A stretch of 64,000 nucleotides of DNA from Metabacillus halosaccharovorans (GTDB lineage: Bacteria; Bacillota; Bacilli; Bacillales; Bacillaceae). Positions 55,580 to 63,880 of this stretch are shown in pieces. Each line of letters starts with the position of its first letter. Positions within the stretch are counted from its first letter, which is position 1. The notes beneath the pieces were generated by a model, which saw nothing but the letters and a program-made list of their open reading frames with translations, was not told the origin of the DNA and made no database searches. The stretch lies in contig NZ_KV917372.1 of NCBI RefSeq assembly GCF_002019635.1, forward strand, positions 1,922,001 through 1,986,000, given 5' to 3'. The position numbers were made by a program, and so were the translations under genes.

Positions 55580-56671
55580 ATGAGACTAGATGATATCGCT
55601 AAATTAGCAAATGTTTCAAAATCAGCTGTTTCTTTAGCTTTAAATGGAAAAAATGGTGTGAGTGAAGAAACTCGAGATAAAATAGTCAAAATCGCACAAG
55701 AACACGGGTATATTCCACGTCCGATTCTAAAAGCTGAGCAATACTTTCAGACCCGAAATAAATTATTAAGGTTTGTAGCTTGTACAAACTCAGGAATTGT
55801 GACGGAACACTATGAATCACTTCCTTTTTTTATGGAGCTAATAAATAATATTGATAAACAGGTTAACCCCAGCGGATATTCCTTATTAGTAACATCAGTT
55901 GACATTAATATGTTAAAAGAAGAATTAACAAGACTTGAGCAAGAGCAACCATCTTCAGGTATTTTATTATTGGGAACAAACTTAACACCTGAACAAATCA
56001 ACATAGTATCGACTATTCAACAAAATTTAGTTGTTCTCGATACTTGCTTTGAAACATTAAATACCAATTTTATTGTAATGAATAATGTCCATGGGGCATA
56101 TTTAGCAGGAAGGCATCTTATTGAATTAGGGCACAGTGAAATTGGTTATATAGAGTCTAATTCAAGAATGTATAATTTCGAAATGAGAAAAATAGGGTTT
56201 TTACAGTCACTTAGTGAACATGGTTTAGAAATTAAGAACGAAAATGTATTTTTTCTATCACCAACAACCATTTCCTCCCAGGATGTCTTTATAGAAAAGA
56301 TAAAAAAGCGTTCACACAATCTTCCTACAGCTTTGTTTTGTGAAGCAGACTATATTGCAATTAGCGTGATTAAATCACTACTTGAGTTAGGAATTCGTGT
56401 ACCTGATGAGATATCGGTAATAGGATTTGATAATATTTTTGAATCCCAGGTTATTACTCCAGAATTAACAACTATTCATGTAAAGAAAGAAAAGATGGCT
56501 GCAATAGCAGTTGAACAACTTATTAATCAAATCGAAAATAACGATTTTGATCGAATAAATATGTTTATTGATACTGAATTAGTGGTAAGAAAATCCAGTA
56601 CTTTTTATAAAAATGAAAATATGACTGATGAAGTAAAACCTAATAAAATTTCTAGTACTTTAATAAACTAG
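55580..56671 (+). CDS. LacI-family transcription regulator (paralogue B)
   Basis: 363 residues; DDIAKLANVSKSAVSLALNG helix-turn-helix, hinge HGYIPRP and LacI effector domain with GILLLGTNL, ELGHSEIGYIES, FCEADYIAISVIKSL and VIGFDNIFESQVITPELTTI. Sister of the protein at 35996, differing mainly in the effector domain and in a 16-residue C-terminal tail. GGCAGGAG precedes the ATG. It is divergent from the pentose operon across a region full of AACTAA/TTAGTT repeats, and is the probable repressor of that operon. Followed by the shortened terminator copy. Confidence 0.95.
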   Translation: MRLDDIAKLANVSKSAVSLALNGKNGVSEETRDKIVKIAQEHGYIPRPILKAEQYFQTRNKLLRFVACTNSGIVTEHYESLPFFMELINNIDKQVNPSGYSLLVTSVDINMLKEELTRLEQEQPSSGILLLGTNLTPEQINIVSTIQQNLVVLDTCFETLNTNFIVMNNVHGAYLAGRHLIELGHSEIGYIESNSRMYNFEMRKIGFLQSLSEHGLEIKNENVFFLSPTTISSQDVFIEKIKKRSHNLPTALFCEADYIAISVIKSLLELGIRVPDEISVIGFDNIFESQVITPELTTIHVKKEKMAAIAVEQLINQIENNDFDRINMFIDTELVVRKSSTFYKNENMTDEVKPNKISSTLIN

Positions 56672-56749
56672 AGATTTTTTGTTCTCATTGACCTATTTGA
56701 TCACTAAAGAATCATGTAAGGTTAGAGACCAATAGTGACTAAAAAATAT

Positions 56750-56792
56750 AAGGAGGATGATTACTAGGCTATTTCTAATAAACATCCTCCTT
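56750..56792. terminator. Terminator, second copy of the duplicated element
   Basis: AAGGAGGATG (56750-56759) / CATCCTCCTT (56783-56792). It keeps the first copy's core aaggaggatgatta but the arms have drifted and the loop is longer. Confidence 0.6.
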
Positions 56793-56820
56793 AATTTATT
56801 GTCTACTTAAGATAAAAAAC

Positions 56821-56880
56821 CTAGTTCTCCTTAAAATATGTTTTACCAGGCAAGTCAATACGACTCTCATATGAAACCCT
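56821..56880 (-). pseudogene. Remnant 3' end of a duplicated DUF4038-type glycosidase gene
   Basis: Minus strand reads RVSYESRIDLPGKTYFKEN then TAG. The intact gene at 37107-38579 ends DESRINLPGKPYMALRITKV. The DNA match continues through ACCAGGCAAGT.AATACGACTCTCAT. The fragment lies in the same position relative to LacI B as the intact gene does to LacI A. The rest of the copy is gone, replaced by the Dabb gene. Confidence 0.8.
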
Positions 56881-56885
56881 TCTTT

Positions 56886-57188
56886 TTACGCAAAAGGATA
56901 GTCAACAACAACCACGTCTTCAATAACTCCTTCTAATGATCCCACAAACTCTTGATGAACTGGATGAGGCCCATAATTGTCCAGAGCATTCTTATTTTCA
57001 AAAGTCACTCGCAGCCCTAAAGTAAACCCCTTCATATTTTCCACTTCCTCTGTAACGTTAAATCCTGCCGTTAATTCTTTAATACCAGGAATCTTATCTT
57101 GAAAGCTATTAAGTCTTCCAAGTAATTCCTTTTCTTTCTCCGGTGTTAAAAATTCATTAAATTTAAAAAATACCATGTGTTCATACAT
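56886..57188 (-). CDS. Dabb (stress-responsive A/B barrel) domain protein
   Basis: 100 residues, a single alpha/beta-barrel-dimer domain: MYEHMVFFKFNEFLTPEKEK, IPGIKELTAGFNVTEE, GFTLGLRVTFENKNALDNYG, HPVHQEFV. Function in these proteins is not defined; some dimerise around small aromatic ligands. AAGGGATG precedes the ATG. It abuts the glycosidase remnant, so it probably arrived with or after the loss of that gene. Confidence 0.85.
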   Translation of the reverse strand: MYEHMVFFKFNEFLTPEKEKELLGRLNSFQDKIPGIKELTAGFNVTEEVENMKGFTLGLRVTFENKNALDNYGPHPVHQEFVGSLEGVIEDVVVVDYPFA

Positions 57189-57838
57189 TTTTATTCATCC
57201 CTTTCGACATAAATTTATTAGAAATTTCATCATTCTTTACATTATTACTCATTATACAGGGGAAATCCAAGCATTTTATCCAATAATTCCATAAATTGGA
57301 ATCATTTGAATTTTCAAAGGTGAAAAGCGTGTCCCTAGTCCCAACTATACTGTTAAACTCTATTCTACTGATCGTCTACCAATGTTTGTACACTTCCAGA
57401 TCCACTGTAATTTATTGTTGTGGAGAGACCCAGATATTTGAGACAAGGAAGTAACACTTCCGAAATAGTTTAAATCTATCACGATTACATAGAGGTGTTT
57501 TAAACGGAGAGAAAAGGTCATTCGGAAAATAAAATGGAAAGTCGTGAAAATGAGACAGCAAGATTATACCCATAGATAAAAGTTTTTAGTATTAAAAATA
57601 GAGGCAAATTCAGTATTACAATGGGACAGTACTGGGGGGACTTATTGTTTTTCTCAACTAGTGGGAAAACTATATTCTTATGATAAAGTAGCCGTCTTTT
57701 TGTTTTTTGGATAAGTTAAGAGGAGTTGGATCCATTAAGTGTTATTAAAGTAGTAACAGAACTTTCTTCTGTATACAAAGCTAAAGTAGCGTTTAGAAAT
57801 TAAAATATATACATGCCAACATAAATGGCATTAGGTGA

Positions 57839-57916
57839 AATTCAAAAGCTGTACTAGGACATCACCGTGTTCGAGTCACATTAGATACCTTTTTGCATGT
57901 AAGTACAGAGGTTTAA
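57839..57916 (+). pseudogene. C-terminal remnant of a tyrosine recombinase/integrase
   Basis: Between a TGA and a TAA the plus strand reads NSKAVLGHHRVRVTLDTFLH and VSTEV. The LGH..V.VTLDT(Y)xHV pattern is the C-terminal block II of phage/transposon integrases, where the nucleophilic Tyr follows TLDT; here it is Phe. Only the tail is left and no start codon is present. Confidence 0.7.
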
Positions 57917-57988
57917 ACAAAATTTTTCTAGAGAAAATGTGCAATTTGAAAGTATGTGATCAACCTTTTGATAAAAATACCGATAACA

Positions 57989-58023
57989 AAAAGGAAGGCT
58001 CTAACTCAAAGAACCCTCCTTTT
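57989..58023 (-). terminator. Terminator of tpx
   Basis: AAAAGGAgGG / CCTTCCTTTT type stem on the minus strand with a run of T, 22-56 nt past the tpx stop. Confidence 0.7.
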
Positions 58024-58044
58024 CTATAGTAATATTATTTTTTC

Positions 58045-58545
58045 TTATCGTGCTGCTTTAACAGCTTCAATTGCTGCCTCATAATTAGGATGATTTGAAA
58101 CTTCGTTTACATATTCAACATATGTAACCTTATCACTTGAATCAATAACAAAAACGGCTCTTGCTAAAAGACGTAATTCTTTAATATGAACGCCATACGC
58201 TTCACCAAATGAAAGATTACGGTGATCAGAAAGCGTTTTAACATTTTCAAGCCCTTTTGATCCACACCATCTTTTTTGTGCAAATGGTAAATCAACGCTG
58301 ATTGTTAACACTTCTACACCGCTTACACTAGAAGCATCTTCATTGAAACGACGAGTTTGTGCATCACAAACCCCAGTGTCAAGTGAAGGTACCACTGAAA
58401 TTAAGCGTACCTTTCCTTCAGAATCCTCAAGTCTTACCGGTGATAAATCATTATCAAGTACTACAAAATCAGGTGCAGTGTCTCCGACTTTTATTTCTTT
58501 TCCTACTAATGTAACAGGGTCATTTAAAAATGTAACTGAAGCCAT
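58045..58545 (-). CDS. tpx: Thiol peroxidase Tpx
   Basis: Atypical 2-Cys peroxiredoxin that reduces hydrogen peroxide and alkyl hydroperoxides with thioredoxin. 166 residues from ATG 58545 with AAAGGAGG. Peroxidatic Cys60 in [16 protein letters not shown] and resolving Cys94 in [10 protein letters not shown] are the Tpx pair. Housekeeping gene not obviously linked to the sugar genes around it. Confidence 0.96.
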   Translation of the reverse strand: MASVTFLNDPVTLVGKEIKVGDTAPDFVVLDNDLSPVRLEDSEGKVRLISVVPSLDTGVCDAQTRRFNEDASSVSGVEVLTISVDLPFAQKRWCGSKGLENVKTLSDHRNLSFGEAYGVHIKELRLLARAVFVIDSSDKVTYVEYVNEVSNHPNYEAAIEAVKAAR

Positions 58546-58709
58546 ACCAATTCCTCCTTTATGTCTAAACATTGGATACACTTATCTAATGAATACAAAC
58601 AAATTAACTATCAACCTAACTCGTTTGTATTCTTGTATACTAAGTAATCCAATAACTAAAGTTTACTTTTCCATATTGTCCTTGTCAACATCCATAGTCT
58701 CATTTCTTT

Positions 58710-59990
58710 TTATTTAAAAAACTCAACCAAGAACAGAGACACTTCAGGAATGACTGTAATAACCGTTAAACTTAAAATCATCGCAATAAAAAATGGAACC
58801 GTAGCTTTAGCAAGAGACTCGATTGATAACCCCGATATTCCAGACCCAACAAATAGATTTACACCTACTGGTGGAGTGATAAAACCAATTGCCAAGTTTA
58901 CAATCATGATAATTCCAAACTGAATTGGGTCGATTCCAATATTAATGGCAATAGGCAATAAGATTGGAACTAATATAATGATTGCTGCTACAGTATCCAT
59001 AAACATTCCAACAAATAATAGCAAGAGATTAATAAGCAATAATATGACAAGAGGATTAGACGATACACTTAACAATGAATCAGCTACCAATCTAGGAATT
59101 TGTTCCATCGTTAAAATTCTTCCAAATGCATTTGCCGTCCCAATAATAATTAATATTGTTGCAGATGTTAATGCTGCATCCTTTAATACTTTAGGAAATG
59201 TTTTAAATGTCAGCTCTTTATAAACAAAAATACTAATAATTGCCGCGTATACAACAGCAACTACAGCCGCCTCTGTTGGTGTAAAGATACCTCCATATAT
59301 GCCTCCTAAGATAAGGATAGGAATAAATATGGCCCACTTCGCCTCATTAATCCCGGATAGCGCTCTTTTAAATGTAAACTTTTCACCATTTCCTTTATAG
59401 TTATTCTTTTTCGAGTAAATATAACTCCATGCCATCATTACGACACCAATTAGTACTCCAGGTATAATACCGGCAATAAACATATCACCAATTGATACAC
59501 TTCCAGATACACCGTATATAACCATAGGGATACTTGGTGGAATGATAATACCTAGTGCACCGGCAGCTACGACAACTGCGGTAGCAAATTTTTTATCATA
59601 GCCATATCCAACCATTGCTGGAATCATAATCCCTCCAACTGCTGCAACTGTTGCAGGACCAGATCCGGAAATCGCTGCAAAAAACATACAAGTCAGTACC
59701 GCCGCCATTGCGAAACCACCTGTAAAATTACCAACAAAAACATTAGCCAGCTTAAAAAGACGCTCTGATATTCCACCTTTCCCCATAATCTCTCCTGCTA
59801 AAATGAAGAAAGGAACTGCCATTAAAGGAAATGAATCAGTAGATTGAACAAGACTTTGTGCGAGATATTCAACTGATGTGACATCTGCATACAAAATTGT
59901 GACAAGAGAAGCTAATCCCAGAGATATACCGATAGGAACAGTTAAAAGTAAAAAGAATACGAAACTACCAAATAATACAAGTGCTGTCAT
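58710..59990 (-). CDS. TRAP transporter large permease (DctM family)
   Basis: 426 residues from ATG 59990; AGTAGGTG provides a better-spaced site than the GTG at 59999. Twelve or so hydrophobic segments; GSGPATVAAVGGIMIPAM and ALGIIIPPSIPMVIYGV are DctM hallmarks, as is ITPPVGVNLFVGSGIS near the end. Couples Na+ gradient to acid uptake. Follows the small permease with no gap; third part of the TRAP system behind the ADH. Confidence 0.95.
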   Translation of the reverse strand: MTALVLFGSFVFFLLLTVPIGISLGLASLVTILYADVTSVEYLAQSLVQSTDSFPLMAVPFFILAGEIMGKGGISERLFKLANVFVGNFTGGFAMAAVLTCMFFAAISGSGPATVAAVGGIMIPAMVGYGYDKKFATAVVVAAGALGIIIPPSIPMVIYGVSGSVSIGDMFIAGIIPGVLIGVVMMAWSYIYSKKNNYKGNGEKFTFKRALSGINEAKWAIFIPILILGGIYGGIFTPTEAAVVAVVYAAIISIFVYKELTFKTFPKVLKDAALTSATILIIIGTANAFGRILTMEQIPRLVADSLLSVSSNPLVILLLINLLLLFVGMFMDTVAAIIILVPILLPIAINIGIDPIQFGIIMIVNLAIGFITPPVGVNLFVGSGISGLSIESLAKATVPFFIAMILSLTVITVIPEVSLFLVEFFK

Positions 59991-59999
59991 ACTTATCAC

Positions 60000-60473
60000 C
60001 TACTCCCCAGATCTAAATAGATCAAATTGAATTTTCATTCTTTGAATGATTCGAATAGCCGTTAATAATAATCCAACCATTGGAGCTGCATACACCCATT
60101 GCATAGGTATATTTAAAGCCGGTGAAGTACGTGTAACTTGAATGACGACTTCAAAACTGAAGTATATGAGAATAACAGCAAATGCTAAAAATGCTAAATT
60201 TGCGCACATGGCTAACAAAAACTTACCTTTCCTTTTAAACAGCATTGCCAATGCGTCAACGCTTATATGTGCTTGCCGTTTTACTCCATAACTTACCCCA
60301 ATATAAATCATCCATATAAAAGCATACCTGGCTAATTCCTCTGACCAAACAAGAGAGGCACTTAATACATACCTCATAAACACTTGGATAAAAACGACTA
60401 CTACTGTTAGGATACTAAGTAAAATAAGTAAGAAGCCCTCTATATTCTCATCTAACCATTTTATAACCGACAT
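60000..60473 (-). CDS. TRAP transporter small permease (DctQ family)
   Basis: 157 residues from ATG 60473 (MSVIKWLDENIEG) with AAAGGGGG seven bases ahead. Four membrane spans; EELARYAFIWMIYIGVSYGVKR is the DctQ motif. It lies between the binding protein and large permease, as in most DctPQM operons. Confidence 0.93.
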   Translation of the reverse strand: MSVIKWLDENIEGFLLILLSILTVVVVFIQVFMRYVLSASLVWSEELARYAFIWMIYIGVSYGVKRQAHISVDALAMLFKRKGKFLLAMCANLAFLAFAVILIYFSFEVVIQVTRTSPALNIPMQWVYAAPMVGLLLTAIRIIQRMKIQFDLFRSGE

Positions 60474-60491
60474 AAATTTACCCCCTTTATA

Positions 60492-60538
60492 AAAAGCAGA
60501 ATCCACTGAAGATAACCATTCGGATAGATTCTGCTTTT
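60492..60538 (-). terminator. Stem-loop between the TRAP binding protein and small permease genes
   Basis: AAAAGCAGAATC (60492-60503) / GATTCTGCTTTT (60527-60538), 12 bp perfect, followed by TTTTT on the minus strand. Likely a leaky terminator giving excess binding protein. Confidence 0.65.
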
Positions 60539-60547
60539 CTCACCTTT

Positions 60548-61558
60548 TTACTCTTGAGCCTTTAGGATACGGTCGATAAGGTCTTTACCATAAGTATCTT
60601 CATATTCTTCATAGACAGATTTGGAAGCTTCTCTAAAAGATGCGACTTCAGGTTTATTCACTTTCATTCCCTCTTTTTCCAGCTCTTTTAAAAGAGTTTC
60701 TTCATCCTTCATAACTAAGTCTCTATGAAATGTTGAAGCTTCTTTTAAACTTGATTGAACGATTTCCTGCTGTTCGGATGTTAACGTTTGCCAAAATTCA
60801 TCACTTATTGCGACAGTAGTTGGGCTATATGAATGACTTGTTAAACTTAGATATTTTTGAACTTCATAGAACTTCGTTGCATGGATATTTGAGATCGGAT
60901 TTTCCTGTCCATCCACCGTACCTTGTTGTAAGGCCATATAGAGTTCTCCAAATGCCATTGGGGTAGGGTTTGATCCAAGCGATTCAAAGATGCTTACTAA
61001 TATAGGCATTTCAGGCGTGCGAATCTTTAATCCTTTTAAATCTTCAACTTTTTCAATTGGTTTTGAATTATTCGTAACATGTCTGAATCCGTTTTCGAAA
61101 TGTCCCAGCACACGTAAGTTGTCATCAAGTAATCCTGAAAATACTTCCTCACCAATTGGGCCGTCTAATGCTTCCCATGCCTGTTCATTTGTCTCAAATA
61201 AGAAAGGTAACCCAAAAACATCTACCTTTGGTTCATATTGTGCAAACGTACTAGCAGCTACCATTTGAATATCGTTAAATGAAACACCTTCAACCATTTG
61301 CGGCTCACTACCTAAAACCTCATTTGGGAAAACTTCAACTGTTATTTGATTATTGGACTTCTCTTCTACTAAAGATTTAAATTTCAAAGCAGCCTCATGT
61401 CTTGAGTTTGATTCGACGGCACTATGTGCAAATTTAATCGTAATTTTGTCCCCATTGTCATTACTTTTTTTACTATCACTAGATGTTTCTTTTCCACCAC
61501 AAGCAGCTAAAAAGACCACTAAAATTACTAACATAAATGATAAAGCTGTTTTTCTCAT
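60548..61558 (-). CDS. TRAP transporter solute-binding lipoprotein (DctP family)
   Basis: 336 residues; ATG 61558 preferred to the tandem ATG at 61561 for spacing from GGGGGAG. Lipobox LAAC, then DctP fold: IKFAHSAVESNSRHEAALKF, VFPNEVLGSEPQMVEGV, the substrate-Arg region GLKIRTPEMPILVSIFESLG, ALQQGTVDGQENPISNI. Carries an organic acid such as a uronate or aldonate; in this plant-glycan context an acid sugar is plausible, but not shown. Confidence 0.93.
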   Translation of the reverse strand: MRKTALSFMLVILVVFLAACGGKETSSDSKKSNDNGDKITIKFAHSAVESNSRHEAALKFKSLVEEKSNNQITVEVFPNEVLGSEPQMVEGVSFNDIQMVAASTFAQYEPKVDVFGLPFLFETNEQAWEALDGPIGEEVFSGLLDDNLRVLGHFENGFRHVTNNSKPIEKVEDLKGLKIRTPEMPILVSIFESLGSNPTPMAFGELYMALQQGTVDGQENPISNIHATKFYEVQKYLSLTSHSYSPTTVAISDEFWQTLTSEQQEIVQSSLKEASTFHRDLVMKDEETLLKELEKEGMKVNKPEVASFREASKSVYEEYEDTYGKDLIDRILKAQE

Positions 61559-61642
61559 CATTACTCCCCCTTATAATCGTATATATATTTTTAATAGGCA
61601 TTTTTTTAAAACGCACCTATCTTTTAACAAAGAAAGTAGAGA

Positions 61643-62674
61643 CTAAATTTTCATCATATCAACAACCACTTTTATTGGAGAACCATTTTTTGTTAAGGCT
61701 ACTTCCATCGCCTCATTTATCTGGTCAAAGTGATACCTATGGGTAATTAATGATTCAAGCTTATACTTACGACTCGCTAAAATATCAATTGCCATATCAA
61801 AGTCTTCTTTTACATACATTGAAGATCCATATATCTGAATCTCTGACATCATCAATCTATTTAAATCAATCGAAATTTGTTCTTCGAATAAGGCAATAGA
61901 AATGATTTTTCCTTTTCTTTTCAACACATTCAAAGCATCATCTACTATCGTTTCATAACTCGCTGTAAGAAAAACATGATCAAATTGACCAATATGAGCA
62001 GCAGCATATTCTTTTAAGGATTGATACCTTACATTCACAACATCCGTTGCACATAATTTTTTTCCTATTTCTAAATTTTTATCGATGGCATCTGTCAGAC
62101 ATATCGTTTCAGCCCCTTTGGCATGAGCAGCAACTGCCGTAACAAGTCCTATAGGTCCTGAACCAAGTATGGCTACTTTATCTCCCTGTTTTACTTCGGC
62201 AATATTTACAGCATGAACACCTACTGCAAGAGGTTCTGTAAGGACAGCTAAATCTGGCGTTAGCGTTTTCGGAAGTTTGTAAACACTCTTCTCTTTAGCT
62301 ACTACATATTCTGCGAACCCCCCATCCCACTCGGTTGTTCCGAGTACAACTTTTTCTTCGCAAAGATTGTAGTCCCCTTTTATACAAGAATTGCAATTCC
62401 CACATCCAATCTGCGGTTCAATCGTGACCATATCTCCTTCTTCAAACGTTAAGACACTATTCCCCACCTCTATTATTTTGCCGACTACTTCATGTCCTAA
62501 AATGCTTGGTGGATGCCGAAAAGGATGTTTTCCCAAATATGCATGAATATCAGAACCACATATCCCGGCACTTATCACTCTAATTAACACATCATTCCCC
62601 TTTATTTTTGGCACCTCTTTTCCAATGACCGTAAAATGTTCAACCCTATCAAATAATGCTGCTTTCAAAGCCAT
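61643..62674 (-). CDS. Zinc-dependent alcohol/polyol dehydrogenase (medium-chain family)
   Basis: 343 residues. Catalytic zinc ligands Cys39 in GICGSDIH and His61-Glu62 in GHEVVG; structural-zinc cysteines in GCGNCNSC...NLC (91, 94, 97, 105). Rossmann motif AILGSGPIGLVTAV. It resembles L-threonine, sorbitol, galactitol-1-phosphate and YjmD-like dehydrogenases; the polyol cannot be named. First gene of the TRAP operon, 84 bp upstream of the binding protein, under the promoter at 62940-62968. Likely oxidises a sugar alcohol or acid brought in by the TRAP system. Confidence 0.85.
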   Translation of the reverse strand: MALKAALFDRVEHFTVIGKEVPKIKGNDVLIRVISAGICGSDIHAYLGKHPFRHPPSILGHEVVGKIIEVGNSVLTFEEGDMVTIEPQIGCGNCNSCIKGDYNLCEEKVVLGTTEWDGGFAEYVVAKEKSVYKLPKTLTPDLAVLTEPLAVGVHAVNIAEVKQGDKVAILGSGPIGLVTAVAAHAKGAETICLTDAIDKNLEIGKKLCATDVVNVRYQSLKEYAAAHIGQFDHVFLTASYETIVDDALNVLKRKGKIISIALFEEQISIDLNRLMMSEIQIYGSSMYVKEDFDMAIDILASRKYKLESLITHRYHFDQINEAMEVALTKNGSPIKVVVDMMKI

Positions 62675-62712
62675 TCCCCCTTAAGCTATTTTTCATGAGA
62701 ACAACGCAGACA

Positions 62713-62726
62713 AGTAATCGCTTACA
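62713..62726. promoter_or_regulatory. cre site candidate close to the dehydrogenase start
   Basis: AGTAATCGCTTACA, one mismatch to consensus, 39 bp upstream of the ATG. Confidence 0.5.
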
Positions 62727-62856
62727 TTTTAAAAGATAAAACATAACCTTAATGAGTAGAACAGGATGTAACATACAGCAGAAGCCATACACAATAAGCG
62801 AAATCTACTAAGAACTTCTGATGTTTTCAACTCAAAAAGGTAACTGGAGACTATTT

Positions 62857-62870
62857 TGTTAGCGATTACA
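62857..62870. promoter_or_regulatory. Consensus cre site in the leader of the dehydrogenase/TRAP operon
   Basis: Minus strand TGTAATCGCTAACA matches TGWAANCGNTNWCA fully; it lies about 60-75 bp downstream of the predicted start point. Confidence 0.7.
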
Positions 62871-62906
62871 AAAATTAAAAAAACAATATTGTCATCTTAT
62901 AATCTT

Positions 62907-62929
62907 GTTAACTTGTATGCTAAGTTAAC
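62907..62929. promoter_or_regulatory. GntR-type operator candidate
   Basis: GTTAACTT (62907-62914) / AAGTTAAC (62922-62929), an 8-bp perfect inverted repeat with a 7-bp centre, just downstream of the -10 box. Probable binding site of the 63094 GntR/FCD repressor. Confidence 0.6.
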
Positions 62930-62939
62930 TTATAATCAC

Positions 62940-62968
62940 AGTATATCTACCCTTGACCTAAATGTCAA
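62940..62968 (-). promoter_or_regulatory. Sigma-A promoter of the dehydrogenase/TRAP operon
   Basis: Minus strand TTGACA (62963-62968), 17 bp, TATACT (62940-62945): a near-consensus promoter, about 265 bp upstream of the dehydrogenase ATG. The 62675-63093 gap has no other gene. Confidence 0.8.
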
Positions 62969-63023
62969 TGTAAATCAAAAGAATATTCAGAACCTTCCGT
63001 TGCTTTTTTATACCAAAATATAA

Positions 63024-63064
63024 AAAGGACTTTATCAAGAATGGAAACCTTGATAAAGTCCTTT
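63024..63064. terminator. Strong terminator after the GntR gene
   Basis: AAAGGACTTTATCAAG (63024-63039) with its perfect complement (63049-63064), loop of nine; T-run on the minus side. Confidence 0.85.
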
Positions 63065-63093
63065 AAGCATTTATTATAACCGTTCTTTTACAA

Positions 63094-63810
63094 TTAATCT
63101 TTCCAATATCGATCATAGAGGTTCTGCATATGAGTCGTCATTAGTTCCACAGCTTTCAATTCATCATGCTCTTCGATGGCTTTAATAAGCATTTTATGCT
63201 CTTCAAAGTTAACGTCTCGATAATCTGGACGAGTAAATGTCCGATCTCTAATGAGCTTCCACATTTCCTGCTGTTTCATTGCATTACTAATTGCAGCCAT
63301 AATTTTAATAAATAAGTCATTATGAGAAGCCTTTGCTATTCCTTTATGAAGGGCTTCATCAGTATCCGGGACGTATATGCCAGACTTTGTTTCTTCCTCC
63401 ATTTTTTGAATAGTTGAGCGAAGTTCCTCAATATCCTCGTCAGTTGCTCTTAGTGCAGCATATTTAATAATAACCGGCTCAATATTCATTCTTGCTTCTA
63501 CAATGTCTTCTGGTGAGGTTGAATCCAATATAAAAGCTGAATCAGAATGATTTAATATTTGTGTATTTTTAACATACACACCTTCTCCTTGACGAGAGTA
63601 AATGATACCATTCAACTCAAGAGCACTTAATGCTTGTCTAATCGGAGCACGACTAACTCCAAACTGTTCGCAAAGCTCTCGTTCTGCAGGTAATTTATCA
63701 CCTATATTGAAAGATCCTGATTGGATTTCTGAAAGAATTTGATTATAAATTTGTATATATAATTTTTCACTGGATACTCGATTAAAGCTAATTTTAATCA
63801 CTTCTCTCAA
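63094..63810 (-). CDS. GntR/FCD (FadR-subfamily) transcription regulator
   Basis: 238 residues: winged helix (SEIQSGSFNIGDKLPAEREL, CEQFGVSRAPIRQALSALEL, IIYSRQGEGVYV; residues about 20-80) and an all-alpha FCD effector domain (SPEDIVEARMNIEPVIIKYA, DEALHKGIAKASHND, EEHKMLIKAIEEHDELKAVE) with His residues that usually bind a metal and an acidic ligand. The start is TTG at 63810 with no clear ribosome site; GTG at 63801 is possible. Promoter at 63850-63878. It is upstream of the dehydrogenase/TRAP genes on the same strand and probably represses them via the 62907 operator. Confidence 0.92.
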   Translation of the reverse strand: MREVIKISFNRVSSEKLYIQIYNQILSEIQSGSFNIGDKLPAERELCEQFGVSRAPIRQALSALELNGIIYSRQGEGVYVKNTQILNHSDSAFILDSTSPEDIVEARMNIEPVIIKYAALRATDEDIEELRSTIQKMEEETKSGIYVPDTDEALHKGIAKASHNDLFIKIMAAISNAMKQQEMWKLIRDRTFTRPDYRDVNFEEHKMLIKAIEEHDELKAVELMTTHMQNLYDRYWKD

Positions 63811-63849
63811 TATGTATTCTTACGTGTAAACGTTACTAAAACACATTTA

Positions 63850-63878
63850 ATTATAAGCTTTTCTCTTTTAAAGAGCAA
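63850..63878 (-). promoter_or_regulatory. Sigma-A-like promoter of the GntR gene
   Basis: Minus strand TTGCTC (63873-63878), 17 bp, TATAAT (63850-63855). Confidence 0.5.
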
Positions 63879-63880
63879 CA

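Larger units (their letters stand above)
57189..58029. other. Gene-free scar region
   Basis: About 840 bp with many stops in all frames, a six-base inverted repeat ATGCCA/TGGCAT (57813-57831), one recombinase remnant (57839-57916) and the Tpx terminator. I found no other recognisable protein, tRNA or repeat. It looks like degraded mobile DNA. Confidence 0.6.

Noticed and set aside
57860-57880. GTGTTCGAGTCAC resembles a tRNA T-arm
   Set aside because: No acceptor, D-arm or anticodon arm can be formed around it, and the same bases encode a convincing integrase C-terminal motif.
57835-58029. 64-codon plus-strand frame
   Set aside because: It overlaps the integrase remnant in another frame and the tpx terminator; the translation is Cys/Lys/Asn-rich with no protein-like pattern.
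63830-63845. cre-like TGTAAACGTTACTA near the GntR promoter
   Set aside because: Two mismatches in conserved positions; not better than chance in AT-rich DNA.
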